A stretch of DNA of 16,764 nt from Desulfobulbaceae bacterium UBA5611 (GCA_002424635.1 DIKT01000083.1:1-16764), one strand, 5' to 3'. Counted from the stretch's first letter, positions 1 to 6,619 are shown. Program-made: numbers and translations. Notes: generated by a model not told the origin, from the sequence alone.

Positions 1-601
1 ACAGTTCCCAGAGAGCCAGAGCGCGGCCCGTGCGGCCATTGCCGTCAGCAAAGGGATGGATGGCCTCGAAACGGTAGTGGAGAATAGCGGAACTGAGCAC
101 AGGTGAAATCTCGCCCGCTTTGGTGTGCCACCACTCAAGCAGCTCAAACATCAATCCGGAGACCTCGGCCGGGGCGGGCGGCATATAGTTCCCCACGCGC
201 ACGGCGATGGAGCGGTACCGTCCGGCATCCCCCTGATCCATCACCCCGCCTGCCAGGATGCGATGCAGTTCAAACACGTCTTCATGGCGGATTATTTCCT
301 TGCCGGCCTGTTTTTCTACATAACGCAGACCATCGAAATAGTTGAGCACCTCGCGCCGTGACCGCTGGTCCGAGGCTGCCGGTTCCCGGCCCTCTTCCAG
401 GGCGCACACCTGCTCCAGGGTCAGTGGATTGCCCTCAATGGCGGTGGAGGCATGGACATTGCGGGTGCGGGTATCCTTTTGCAGAGCGGGAATCCAGGAA
501 AGCTCGATCGCCGCCCCCTGGATTCGTTCCCGTAAGGCGGCCACCGTCTCCACCAAGGTGAGCAGTCGGGGGCTGATAATGTAATAGGGTTCGTAGGTCA
601 T
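1..601 (-). CDS. Fic family protein (AMPylase type), partial: C-terminus beyond left edge
   Basis: The first 200 residues are present; the rest lies outside the window. The Fic core motif HPFADGNGR is complete at residues 182-190 and is followed by TGR. Its His is the catalytic base and DGN binds Mg/phosphate. Family members usually transfer AMP from ATP onto a Ser/Thr/Tyr of a target protein. An upstream segment, STAIEGN (residues 52-58), fits the inhibitory-helix consensus (S/T)xxxE(G/N); because it lies N-terminal to the Fic fold, this would be a self-inhibited class II Fic protein needing no separate antitoxin. The ATG at 599-601 has no clear Shine-Dalgarno sequence, and an in-frame TTG lies a few codons upstream, so the start is not firm. 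It is the last gene of the minus-strand accessory run, downstream of a methyltransferase remnant, where a type III res gene would be expected. The physiological target cannot be inferred. Confidence 0.93.
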   Translation of the reverse strand, partial: MTYEPYYIISPRLLTLVETVAALRERIQGAAIELSWIPALQKDTRTRNVHASTAIEGNPLTLEQVCALEEGREPAASDQRSRREVLNYFDGLRYVEKQAGKEIIRHEDVFELHRILAGGVMDQGDAGRYRSIAVRVGNYMPPAPAEVSGLMFELLEWWHTKAGEISPVLSSAILHYRFEAIHPFADGNGRTGRALALWEL

Positions 602-608
602 GCTATGA

Positions 609-637
609 GTCAAGCATAAGTCAAGTTTTCTGTCAAG
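609..637. repeat. Three phased GTCAAG/CTTGAC hexamers upstream of fic
   Basis: GTCAAG occurs at 609-614, 620-625 and 632-637, that is at 11- and 12-bp steps, ending 8 bp before the Fic start codon. The first two units are longer near-copies of about 11 bp (tatgagtcaag, cataagtcaag). Spacing of one helical turn suggests a protein-binding array or a set of -35-like TTGAC elements. The rest of 602-776 shows no gene. Confidence 0.35.
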
Positions 638-776
638 CAGGTTCGCGTCCTTGCTGAATGTTTAGTGGAGCAGTGACTGCTGCCAGCGGATTTTCAGTCT
701 TTTGGAGAGATGGAGCAAGTAAGCTAAGCGAGCTTGCGAGACTCTGAAACGTTACAGATCTTATAACTATAATTTT

Positions 777-1058
777 TCACACCTCAAAGACCTTCAGCAT
801 CTCGTCGCCGTAGTGGTTGATGACCTTGACTGCGATCTTGCCTGACTCGGGTTTATCGAAGGGGCGGCTGGTTGTGCTGTAGATACTGTTCCAGGCGGCT
901 TCGTCGATCTCGGCCCGTAGCGCCCGCTTGAGTTTATTGTAGGGCTCGTCGGCAGTGAAGTAGGCGTGCCGTACGAAAAAACTCTCGCCGTTGTAACTGG
1001 TATCGATGAACCAGCAGGCAATGTCGTTGTTGGAGGCGCTACGTACTCCCTCTGGTTT
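777..1058 (-). pseudogene. C-terminal remnant of a type III Mod-like DNA methyltransferase
   Basis: The minus strand reads about 93 codons without a plausible start, ending in TGA at 777-779. The peptide carries the recognisable tail of site-specific (N6-adenine/N4-cytosine) DNA methyltransferases of type III systems: ACWFIDTSYNGESFFVRHAY, then KLKRALRAEIDEAAW, TSRPF, and a closing GKIAVKVINHYGDE segment. The catalytic parts (the FxGxG and DPPY-type motifs) are absent. The homologous frame meets a stop just upstream, inside the neighbouring pyrophosphohydrolase gene, whose own stop lies right at the junction (1060-1062). The fragment is therefore a decayed 3' end and should not make an active enzyme. 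A matching 5' end is seen at 2349-2498. Assignment to the Mod family is from recall of conserved tails. Confidence 0.75.
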
Positions 1059-1059
1059 G

Positions 1060-1404
1060 TTACAGCTTGTTGTACTTGGTTAAGGTTCCTTTGGCTTTTT
1101 CGACTGGATATTTAGCACGATTCAGCTCCAATTTTTTTCTTACAGCATCATCAATGGAAATTCCTAGATCATGACACAGGTACGAAAGCAAAATAGTTAC
1201 ATCAGCTAATTCGTTCTCAATTTCTGCCTGTTGCAATTTAATTATGTTATTGATATCTGTATCACGTGCCCAACGAAAGTAGTCGAGAAGTTCAGCAGCC
1301 TCAACGCAAAGAGCCGCGCTGAGATTTCGAACAGTGTGGAACTGCTCCCAGTTCCTTTCCCGCCTGAATTCAAGTAATGAATCAAGCAGATCATGTGAAA
1401 TCAT
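1060..1404 (-). CDS. MazG-like nucleotide pyrophosphohydrolase
   Basis: A 114-residue, all-alpha protein of the small MazG-like/dCTPase (RS21-C6) type. The metal-binding signature is visible: E35xxE38 in VEAAELLDYF, then E65xxD68 in ENELADV, matching the ExxE...ExxD pattern. The family hydrolyses (d)NTPs to (d)NMPs plus pyrophosphate, for pool cleaning or, in some phage-defence settings, nucleotide depletion. The substrate cannot be read from the sequence. The ATG at 1402-1404 has a good ribosome-binding site, TGAGGT, made in part by the stop codon region of the HNH gene only 9 bp upstream, so the two genes are almost certainly co-translated. Sampled base composition is far lower than the flanks (about 33% GC over 1141-1260, hand count). 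It sits between two pieces of a methyltransferase gene, which suggests it came in as cargo. Confidence 0.88.
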   Translation of the reverse strand: MISHDLLDSLLEFRRERNWEQFHTVRNLSAALCVEAAELLDYFRWARDTDINNIIKLQQAEIENELADVTILLSYLCHDLGISIDDAVRKKLELNRAKYPVEKAKGTLTKYNKL

Positions 1405-1413
1405 GTTAGCACC

Positions 1414-2349
1414 TCAAGCTTGAAATTGATTCCTGAAATGCCAGTCCAGCAGGTCAGGATCAGGTCGCATTGACGGATGAATCGGCACGACCGACAACGG
1501 TTTGTCGTCAAGACGATAGTAAACCTTGCCATTGGACCATTCCTCTCGGATTCGTGGGCTGACGCGTATTTTGAGATCAGGTGTGACACTGACCAAACCT
1601 ACGTCAAATAATCGGTGAAAGTCTGCTCGAAGCAGGAGACCATTACGCACATTATGCCCGCCTTCGCCGGAATAAGGCATGATGTGAGCCGCTTCCAAAG
1701 CCACTAAAGTCTTTTCTCCTGTGATAGCGCAACGGCGCTGATAAGCCTCTGTCACCAAGAGACGGAATGACGATTGCCCAATTCTTGGCCTAACTGTAAC
1801 TGGGGCACCATATTTCTCACCCGGTTCGGCTGTAATGCTCACTCCCAGCCCATAATCTTCAGTTGAATCAACCGGGGCTGACATTCGAAGTTGTATATCA
1901 TGCCAGATCTTATTCCCTGCGTAATCGGTAGTTTCATACATTTTGCCACGCACAATAGGAGACGCCCAACCGGGCGGTTCCGCGAGCCACGCACTTTTCT
2001 CAAAGAAAAACGGATTTGCCAACACAGTACACCCAATCTCGCCGTCATTGCGATTATTTGCTATTAGCGGATTTATGAGATTACGAAGTTCATTGAGCGA
2101 GCCACAACCATTTTTTTGGCCGAATATTTCCCATGCAAGGCTCAACGGCAACTTGCTGTAGGTCACAAAAAAGCCTCCACCAGCGATATGGTTATTTGGG
2201 CGCCTGAGCTTGAAGAGAAATGGAAGACCAACAGGCGCATTTGTGAACGGCGGTGTTGCACCAGGTTGCCAAAAGTTGACCTCATCTGGCCGAATCTCTG
2301 ACAAGTACTTGAACCACTGATTATCTGTGACGCCTACCCAAAATTTCAT
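1414..2349 (-). CDS. HNH endonuclease (putative restriction nuclease)
   Basis: 311 residues. The C-terminal third is a clear HNH domain: a Cys in RRCAITGE (about 203-212), then AAHIMPYSGEGGHNVRNGLL with the first His at 222 and HN at 232-233, and the last His in DFHRLFD at about 245. Such domains use a beta-beta-alpha metal fold to cut DNA. The N-terminal ~190 residues begin MKFWVGVTDNQWF and contain a FKLRRPNNHIAGGGFF segment. This arrangement occurs in putative HNH restriction endonucleases, where I suspect the N-terminal part is a PUA/EVE-like reader of modified bases (inference only). The ATG at 2347-2349 has GAGG eight bases upstream and overlaps the stop of the preceding short frame as TAATG, so translation may be coupled. 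It is paired with the MazG-like gene in a lower-GC cassette inside a disrupted methyltransferase gene. No cognate methylase is intact in the window. Confidence 0.88.
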   Translation of the reverse strand: MKFWVGVTDNQWFKYLSEIRPDEVNFWQPGATPPFTNAPVGLPFLFKLRRPNNHIAGGGFFVTYSKLPLSLAWEIFGQKNGCGSLNELRNLINPLIANNRNDGEIGCTVLANPFFFEKSAWLAEPPGWASPIVRGKMYETTDYAGNKIWHDIQLRMSAPVDSTEDYGLGVSITAEPGEKYGAPVTVRPRIGQSSFRLLVTEAYQRRCAITGEKTLVALEAAHIMPYSGEGGHNVRNGLLLRADFHRLFDVGLVSVTPDLKIRVSPRIREEWSNGKVYYRLDDKPLSVVPIHPSMRPDPDLLDWHFRNQFQA

Positions 2350-2498
2350 TAATGATTCCTCGTAATTATGGAATAATTATTGATATCATATAAATAAAAC
2401 ATCATAGCAACTGCCAGTTCCTCGGTGGGAATGTTGGCGCGCTTGTCCAGATGACGGATGAAATCGAGGTGCAAAGGGGGTAATGTTTTCTTGGCCAT
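2349..2498 (-). pseudogene. N-terminal remnant of a Mod-like methyltransferase (49-codon frame)
   Basis: A short frame begins with ATG at 2496-2498, 8 bp after the Bro-N gene stop and with GGAG about 12 bases upstream. Its first ~30 residues read MAKKTLPPLHLDFIRHLDKR followed by ANIPTEEL. This resembles the start of type III Mod-like methyltransferases as I remember them. After about residue 30 the sequence becomes AT-rich and unlike that family, and it ends in TAA overlapping the HNH start (TAATG). With the C-terminal piece at 777-1058 it brackets the HNH-MazG cassette, so the two look like the ends of one gene whose middle was replaced. It may still be translated and serve to couple translation into the HNH gene. 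The family call for so short a piece is tentative. Confidence 0.5.
2372..2388. promoter_or_regulatory. AT-rich palindromes before the HNH-MazG cassette
   Basis: Two perfect palindromes lie side by side, AATAATTATT (2372-2381) and TGATATCA (2381-2388), in an AT-rich stretch 23-39 bp upstream of the HNH start. The minus strand here also offers a TATGAT -10-like hexamer, but no well-spaced -35. The segment could be a promoter/operator brought in with the cassette. The evidence is compositional only. Confidence 0.25.
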
Positions 2499-2506
2499 GA
2501 GGATGC

Positions 2507-3373
2507 TTACTCCGACTTCTTCGTCTTGGATGGAAGTTTCGGTTTGGGTTTGTCGGTCAGGTAGTTGTTGGCCGTGACGACCTTCTTGCCTGATTTTGTC
2601 TCGAGCTGCCGACGGGCATCACCGGCGACGGTACCGCCGTCACGGGCGGCGAGCTGATTCTCGGTGAAACCTTGGGCGTCTTTGTTGCGGGCTATCTCGG
2701 TGGTAGCAGCTTCGCCGAGCATGGTAAAGATCAATTCCAGGTCGGTCATGTGGTCGCGAAGGTTCTCGTGTTTGAGCCCTTTCAGCTTTTTGTAATCAGC
2801 AGGCGTAACGCCAAAAGTGGCCTTGGAGATTTCGGAGGTGAGGATGGCAAAATCTCTCTGCTCGGCAATGCCGCGTTGCTGCCATTCGTCGGTCAGTTCA
2901 TCACGAACGGCGATTCCGCGGACGCGCTTCTCAATCCAGTCATCGGGGTAGCCTTTCGCCTTGAAGAGTTGCCGCATTCGCTGCTGGGCAAGCTCAGGAT
3001 TCTCAATTTCCTGGACGCGCTCATAACCGACTTGCGCCAGCCAGCGTTTGAAGGGCTCAGCCTTGGGGCTGGGGATGGATTGGATGATCCGGAAGGCGGC
3101 TTCGGTGTTGACGCAATCGGTTTTGTAGGCTTTGCCGTCTGCTGAGGTTAGTTTCAGTTGTACACAAAATGTGGACAACTGAACTTCGCTTTGTTTTAGC
3201 TCGCGCGCCTTCATCATGTTCCAGTAATTTCGTGGATTGTCGCTGTCGGTCAGGGCGGCAATAATATCCACGATCGAGAAATACCACTGCTCCTCGTGCC
3301 AAATGCGACGAATCTGCTTCGCTCCGAAGACGATAAGTTTGTCCTTAGAATCCGAAGAGAGTTGCTCAATCAT
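2507..3373 (-). CDS. Bro-N antirepressor-like protein
   Basis: 288 residues. The N-terminal ~110 residues (FGAKQIRRIWHEEQWYFSIV through DCVNTEAAFRIIQSIPSPKA) match the Bro-N fold of baculovirus BRO and phage antirepressor proteins, a presumed DNA-binding module. The middle part (about 120-230) is helical and charged, and the end is a Lys/Pro-rich tail (TDKPKPKLPSKTKKSE). I chose the ATG at 3371-3373 because AAGGA sits 7 bases upstream; a longer frame would overlap the preceding gene and lacks a comparable site. The gene ends 8 bp before the start of the Mod-like remnant, so the original unit was probably bro-mod(-res). Chromosomal Bro-N proteins of this form occur beside restriction-modification genes and may regulate them, but no mechanism can be read from the sequence. 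Confidence 0.8.
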   Translation of the reverse strand: MIEQLSSDSKDKLIVFGAKQIRRIWHEEQWYFSIVDIIAALTDSDNPRNYWNMMKARELKQSEVQLSTFCVQLKLTSADGKAYKTDCVNTEAAFRIIQSIPSPKAEPFKRWLAQVGYERVQEIENPELAQQRMRQLFKAKGYPDDWIEKRVRGIAVRDELTDEWQQRGIAEQRDFAILTSEISKATFGVTPADYKKLKGLKHENLRDHMTDLELIFTMLGEAATTEIARNKDAQGFTENQLAARDGGTVAGDARRQLETKSGKKVVTANNYLTDKPKPKLPSKTKKSE

Positions 3374-3401
3374 GAAGTTTTCCTTTTTGGCAGGTATGTC
3401 T

Positions 3402-3680
3402 TTAGACCATCCCGATCTCGAACATGGCCTCAAGGTCATGCCGGGAATAAGCCTTAAAGGCGAGCATGGTCTCTGTTTTGACAATGAAATTGATGGTCAG
3501 CAGTTCTTTAGTGACCAGATCGGCCAGTTCCTCATTGGAGGCGACGCGGGCAATGGCGATAAGGTCGTAATTGCCACTCACTGAATAAACCTCTGAAATC
3601 CCGTCCAGCCCGGCTAGCTGTTCAGCCACCTCGTTGATCCGGGTCCGTTCTGCATTGATGAGAATAATTGAGGTAACCAT
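3402..3680 (-). CDS. Stand-alone Lrp/AsnC ligand-binding (RAM) domain protein
   Basis: 92 residues, about the size of a single RAM (regulation of amino acid metabolism) domain. Typical elements are the first strand MVTSIILINA, VSGNYDLIAIARV (about 34-46) with the conserved G-x-Y-D, and KTETMLAFKAYS (68-79). No helix-turn-helix is present, so it cannot bind DNA as classical Lrp does. Stand-alone RAM proteins form oligomers that bind amino acids or modulate full-length Lrp partners. The ATG has an excellent AAGGAGG site upstream, and the 130-bp gap to the ATPase gene probably holds its promoter. The Bro-N gene follows after 28 bp, so both may lie on one transcript, but the pairing need not be functional. 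It may mark the old edge of the inserted restriction locus. Confidence 0.88.
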   Translation of the reverse strand: MVTSIILINAERTRINEVAEQLAGLDGISEVYSVSGNYDLIAIARVASNEELADLVTKELLTINFIVKTETMLAFKAYSRHDLEAMFEIGMV

Positions 3681-3809
3681 AGTGCCTCCTTGTTGTTATT
3701 TTTTGTGATTTGGGTAATTCCCTGGCATGTTGAGAGTCGCAGGAAGAATCAGGGATAGATTGTTAAGCTTCTACACATCGTAGTAACTTTATCCGCTCTG
3801 CGCCATTCG

Positions 3810-4943
3810 TCATGCTGCCAGCTCCGCCAACCATTTCGCTCCCTTGAGAATGGACACCGGGCGGCGGTATTCTTCCTGGCGCAACTCGCGCACCAGTTGA
3901 ATGGCCTGCGCCTCCGAAAACTGATCGGCAAATTTGACAAGGGTGGATGTCGGGCGGTTGTCGGCGTGTTTGCATTCGATCAGGTGGGTCGGGATATCGT
4001 CTTCAGACAGTACAAAATCGATTTCGGCCCCATCTTTTGTCCGCAGGTAATGCAGACCACTCTCTTTGCCCAGGGTGTCCTGCTCAAAATGGATGTGCTT
4101 GAGCAGCATGGCGGCACAGGCGTTTTCCCACTTTATCCCTTCGTCGCCCAGTACATAGCCGGTATCAAAGAAATAGATCTTCGGTTCCTTGAGGATGGCC
4201 CGGGCGACATTACGATGATAGGGGCGCACCAGAAAGATAATGTACAGGGCTTCCAGAATTTCCAGGTATTTGGTTACGGTATTGGGGGCAGTCTGGAGAT
4301 CACGGGCCAGAGAAGCGATGGAGAGCGGTGAGCCGACCCGGCCGCGCAGCAATTCTACCAGCAGACGCATGACCTTGAATTCGTGAATCCTGGAAAATTC
4401 CAGCACATCTTCGCGGACCAGATCGGTAAAGTATTGCCGACGCCAGCGCTCGGCCTCAACCGTATCGTCGGCCAGAAAGGGTTCCGGCATGCCGCCTCGC
4501 TCAAGCAGACGGTCAAGTGCGTCATCCGGCGTGGCGTCGGTGAGGGAGACCCACTCGCGAACTGAAAAGGGATGCAGCCGTATCTGAAAGTAACGTCCGG
4601 CCAGAGATTCGCCTGATTGCCGGAAGGTCTCCATGCGGGCGCTGCCCGTCACCAGGATGGCCGTTCCTTCAGCGCGTCCGTCAAAAATGCCCTTCAGATA
4701 TGCCTTCCACTCTGCCATTTTGTGAATTTCATCCAGCACCAGCAGATCGGTGCGCAGGCCCCAGCTCTGGTCAAGAAACATGCGCCGATCAGGAGCCACG
4801 TCCCAGTTCAAATACTGCGGACGCCGGAAACCGGCCATCAGCCCTTTTGCCAGAGTCGTCTTCCCTACCTGTCTCGGTCCGGTCAGTAGCACCATTTTCT
4901 TTCCAAGATCAGCATGAATTATGTCAGCAATATATCTTTTCAT
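3810..4943 (-). CDS. AAA ATPase with C-terminal DUF4143 domain
   Basis: About 377 residues from the ATG at 4941-4943; a GTG three codons upstream (4950-4952) is equally possible and neither has a strong ribosome-binding site. The N-terminal ATPase has Walker A GPRQVGKT (22-29), Walker B LLVLDEIHK (67-75) and a sensor-like LVTGSAR (97-103). A winged-helix-like stretch follows (SIASLARDLQTAPNTVTKYL, about 208-227). The C-terminal DUF4143 part ends with AEIDFVL and LIECKHA, which resembles a PD-(D/E)xK nuclease core (E307, D309, E323, K325). This family is widespread in accessory and mobile regions of bacteria and archaea and has no firmly established role. It stands alone, with 130 bp to the next gene. 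Confidence 0.92.
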   Translation of the reverse strand: MKRYIADIIHADLGKKMVLLTGPRQVGKTTLAKGLMAGFRRPQYLNWDVAPDRRMFLDQSWGLRTDLLVLDEIHKMAEWKAYLKGIFDGRAEGTAILVTGSARMETFRQSGESLAGRYFQIRLHPFSVREWVSLTDATPDDALDRLLERGGMPEPFLADDTVEAERWRRQYFTDLVREDVLEFSRIHEFKVMRLLVELLRGRVGSPLSIASLARDLQTAPNTVTKYLEILEALYIIFLVRPYHRNVARAILKEPKIYFFDTGYVLGDEGIKWENACAAMLLKHIHFEQDTLGKESGLHYLRTKDGAEIDFVLSEDDIPTHLIECKHADNRPTSTLVKFADQFSEAQAIQLVRELRQEEYRRPVSILKGAKWLAELAA

Positions 4944-4964
4944 AACGACCACTGTGAGAGATTA

Positions 4965-5008
4965 TGAAAAATAGTCAAGACTTTTTGTGTTTATCGTGCA
5001 AAATAGTC
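4965..5008. repeat. Direct repeat upstream of the ATPase gene
   Basis: tgaaaaatagtc (4965-4976) and tgcaaaatagtc (4997-5008) agree at 11 of 12 positions and lie 32 bp (three helical turns) apart, just upstream of the ATPase start. This could be an operator pair. The whole gap 4953-5179 is AT-rich, holds no supportable gene, and includes the palindrome attgatcaat (5160-5169). Confidence 0.3.
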
Positions 5009-5179
5009 GGGGTTATGCACGACGCGGAGGAGGTAGTAAGCCAGTTTTCAGTAAATTGATATGATATACGGTTGGTTATTCCTACTTGAATCTAAGTTAT
5101 AAGACAGGTTGTATGCTGCCTTAAAAAGAAAAAAAGTGGACTATCATGGAGACTATGCGATTGATCAATTCTGTTCTCC

Positions 5180-5476
5180 TCACTGGCCAACCCCTTTCCC
5201 GGTGTATTCAATAATTGCATAGACAAGACCGGCTAAAATTCCTATGGTGAAAAATAAGCGTAAGCGGCGTTCCCAGGGGACCTTTTCCCCTTCGGCCATG
5301 TATTGCAGCAGGGCGATGACAAACCAGGTAATGCCGCCGACAAAAGGAGCCGTCTGCAGGATCTGCCACAGGGTGGACTTGACGGTCAGCATCAGATCGG
5401 CAGCCGGCCGCAGATTAAAAAGCAGGTAGGCGGCGGCGGTCAGATAAAATGATATTTTTTCTTTCACAGATTGCAT
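5180..5476 (-). CDS. Small three-helix membrane protein, unknown function
   Basis: 98 residues from the ATG at 5474-5476, chosen because AAGAG lies about 8 bases upstream; the longer frame adds a basic stretch without a better site. Three hydrophobic segments are visible: about 9-20 (FYLTAAAYLLF, possibly extending to residue 30), 43-60 (APFVGGITWFVIALLQYM) and 72-90 (RLFFTIGILAGLVYAIIEY), separated by charged turns. This is an inner-membrane protein with no signal peptide cleavage site. I do not recognise a family. Its start codon abuts the start codon of the divergent gene at 5477, so its ribosome-binding site lies inside that gene's coding sequence. Confidence 0.6.
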   Translation of the reverse strand: MQSVKEKISFYLTAAAYLLFNLRPAADLMLTVKSTLWQILQTAPFVGGITWFVIALLQYMAEGEKVPWERRLRLFFTIGILAGLVYAIIEYTGKGVGQ

Positions 5477-6619
5477 ATGAATTCTCTTGAGACCTTTTAT
5501 TTTCCAGATACGGTTCTGCCCCGGCCGCACCAATTAGCGCTGGCCCTGTTTTTTGATACCATCCATCTGCTCCAGCCGGTTGAAGATGGGGAACAGCAAG
5601 GGCAGGACATTGCTGCGGCTCCAGGCAGCTATCCTTTCACGGAAAGCGGATTCTGTCAAGCCCATACTCCCTCCCGGCTGGGCGTGGACCGCGATCGTTT
5701 TCTGCATCTGCTCCATGATATCAGCCATAAAAAAGATGCCTATGTCGAGCAGCTCAGCTATCTGACCCTGGCGTCTTTGTCGGCCCCGGCTGGTCGGGGC
5801 GAGAATTCCAAACAGGCGATTATGTCGTCGCTGCTCCAAGACATGGCGCCGGGTAATGAGGCCCAGGATGAACAGGAGCGTCTGGCCTTGTGGCAGGCCC
5901 GGCTGGTCTTGAAAATCGCCGAGCTCCTTGATCAGGAAGAAGAAGAGCTGACCCGGCAAATGGCCACCGTCGATGATCGGGAAATCGCTCTGTTCCGCTC
6001 TCTGCAGGGCGAAATCAGGGAAAGCGGCGATGAGGACGCAATTGAGGAAGATCCCTTTGCCGAACTGCTGGCCCTGAAACAGAAGATGAACCAACCCCGG
6101 CCCGGCATGATCAAAAACCGGCTGCGCGCCTGGGGCCGGCTGTATGCGTCGGGTCCCTTGCCGGTTCAGCCGTTAATGTGGCTCACCAGACGGCAGGAGG
6201 CCGCCGATATCCTGCTGGAGCAGTATGAGCAAGAAAGCGGCCGGGCCCCGGTAATGCTGATGCAGCTTGAGCTGCCAGTCAGCCGCCTGCCGGATCAGAC
6301 CGCCATGAGCTTACAGGTGACGCAGTTCAGAACTGAGATGCAGGTCCATCTGTCGGCCATGGCCGCGGCCCTGGCCGCACTGGTCACGACCGACCTGACA
6401 AACACCGGTGAGCCGGCTGTGCTGTTACCGCAGGCCGAGAGCTGGCAGGAAATATGGAATGGACAAATAGCAGCATCCTTTCCGGCCAGCCACTATGACC
6501 GCACGCCGCTGACAATTTATCTGCTGGCCGAGACCTCTTTACCGGCCCTGCTGGGCCAGACCCAGAATCAAGAGACGCCGGCGCCAAGCCGCCATGCCCT
6601 GCTGGCGGTCTGGGCATAG
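5477..6619 (+). CDS. Hypothetical protein, 380 aa
   Basis: No family recognised. The protein is soluble-looking, Leu/Gln/Glu-rich and mostly helical, with no signal peptide or membrane segment. It has an acidic, probably coiled region at about 145-205 (LDQEEEELTRQM ... DEDAIEEDPF) and a second domain at about 225-355 (LPVQPLMWLTRR, then PVMLMQLELPV, then PLTIYLLAETS). The ATG at 5477 is the most likely start; a TTG at 5471 is in frame, and neither has a ribosome-binding site, so translation may be leaderless or begin weakly. GC-rich codon use matches the core genes that follow. It lies 80 bp from the convergent rsmE. The strand is supported by a long open frame with consistent protein-like composition. 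Confidence 0.72.
   Translation: MNSLETFYFPDTVLPRPHQLALALFFDTIHLLQPVEDGEQQGQDIAAAPGSYPFTESGFCQAHTPSRLGVDRDRFLHLLHDISHKKDAYVEQLSYLTLASLSAPAGRGENSKQAIMSSLLQDMAPGNEAQDEQERLALWQARLVLKIAELLDQEEEELTRQMATVDDREIALFRSLQGEIRESGDEDAIEEDPFAELLALKQKMNQPRPGMIKNRLRAWGRLYASGPLPVQPLMWLTRRQEAADILLEQYEQESGRAPVMLMQLELPVSRLPDQTAMSLQVTQFRTEMQVHLSAMAAALAALVTTDLTNTGEPAVLLPQAESWQEIWNGQIAASFPASHYDRTPLTIYLLAETSLPALLGQTQNQETPAPSRHALLAVWA

Noticed and set aside
794..1021. 75-codon open frame on the minus strand with its own ATG
   Set aside because: It is a low-complexity Ser/Thr/Pro-rich shadow of the Mod-like C-terminal frame, which reads as a real protein segment in another frame.
2672..3145. 157-codon plus-strand open frame
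   Set aside because: It is antisense to the Bro-N gene, has no ribosome-binding site or domain, and the minus-strand reading is clearly protein-like.
3681..3809. Sigma54 promoter suggested by ctggcatgttgag
   Set aside because: The -12 TTGC element is missing at the required spacing.
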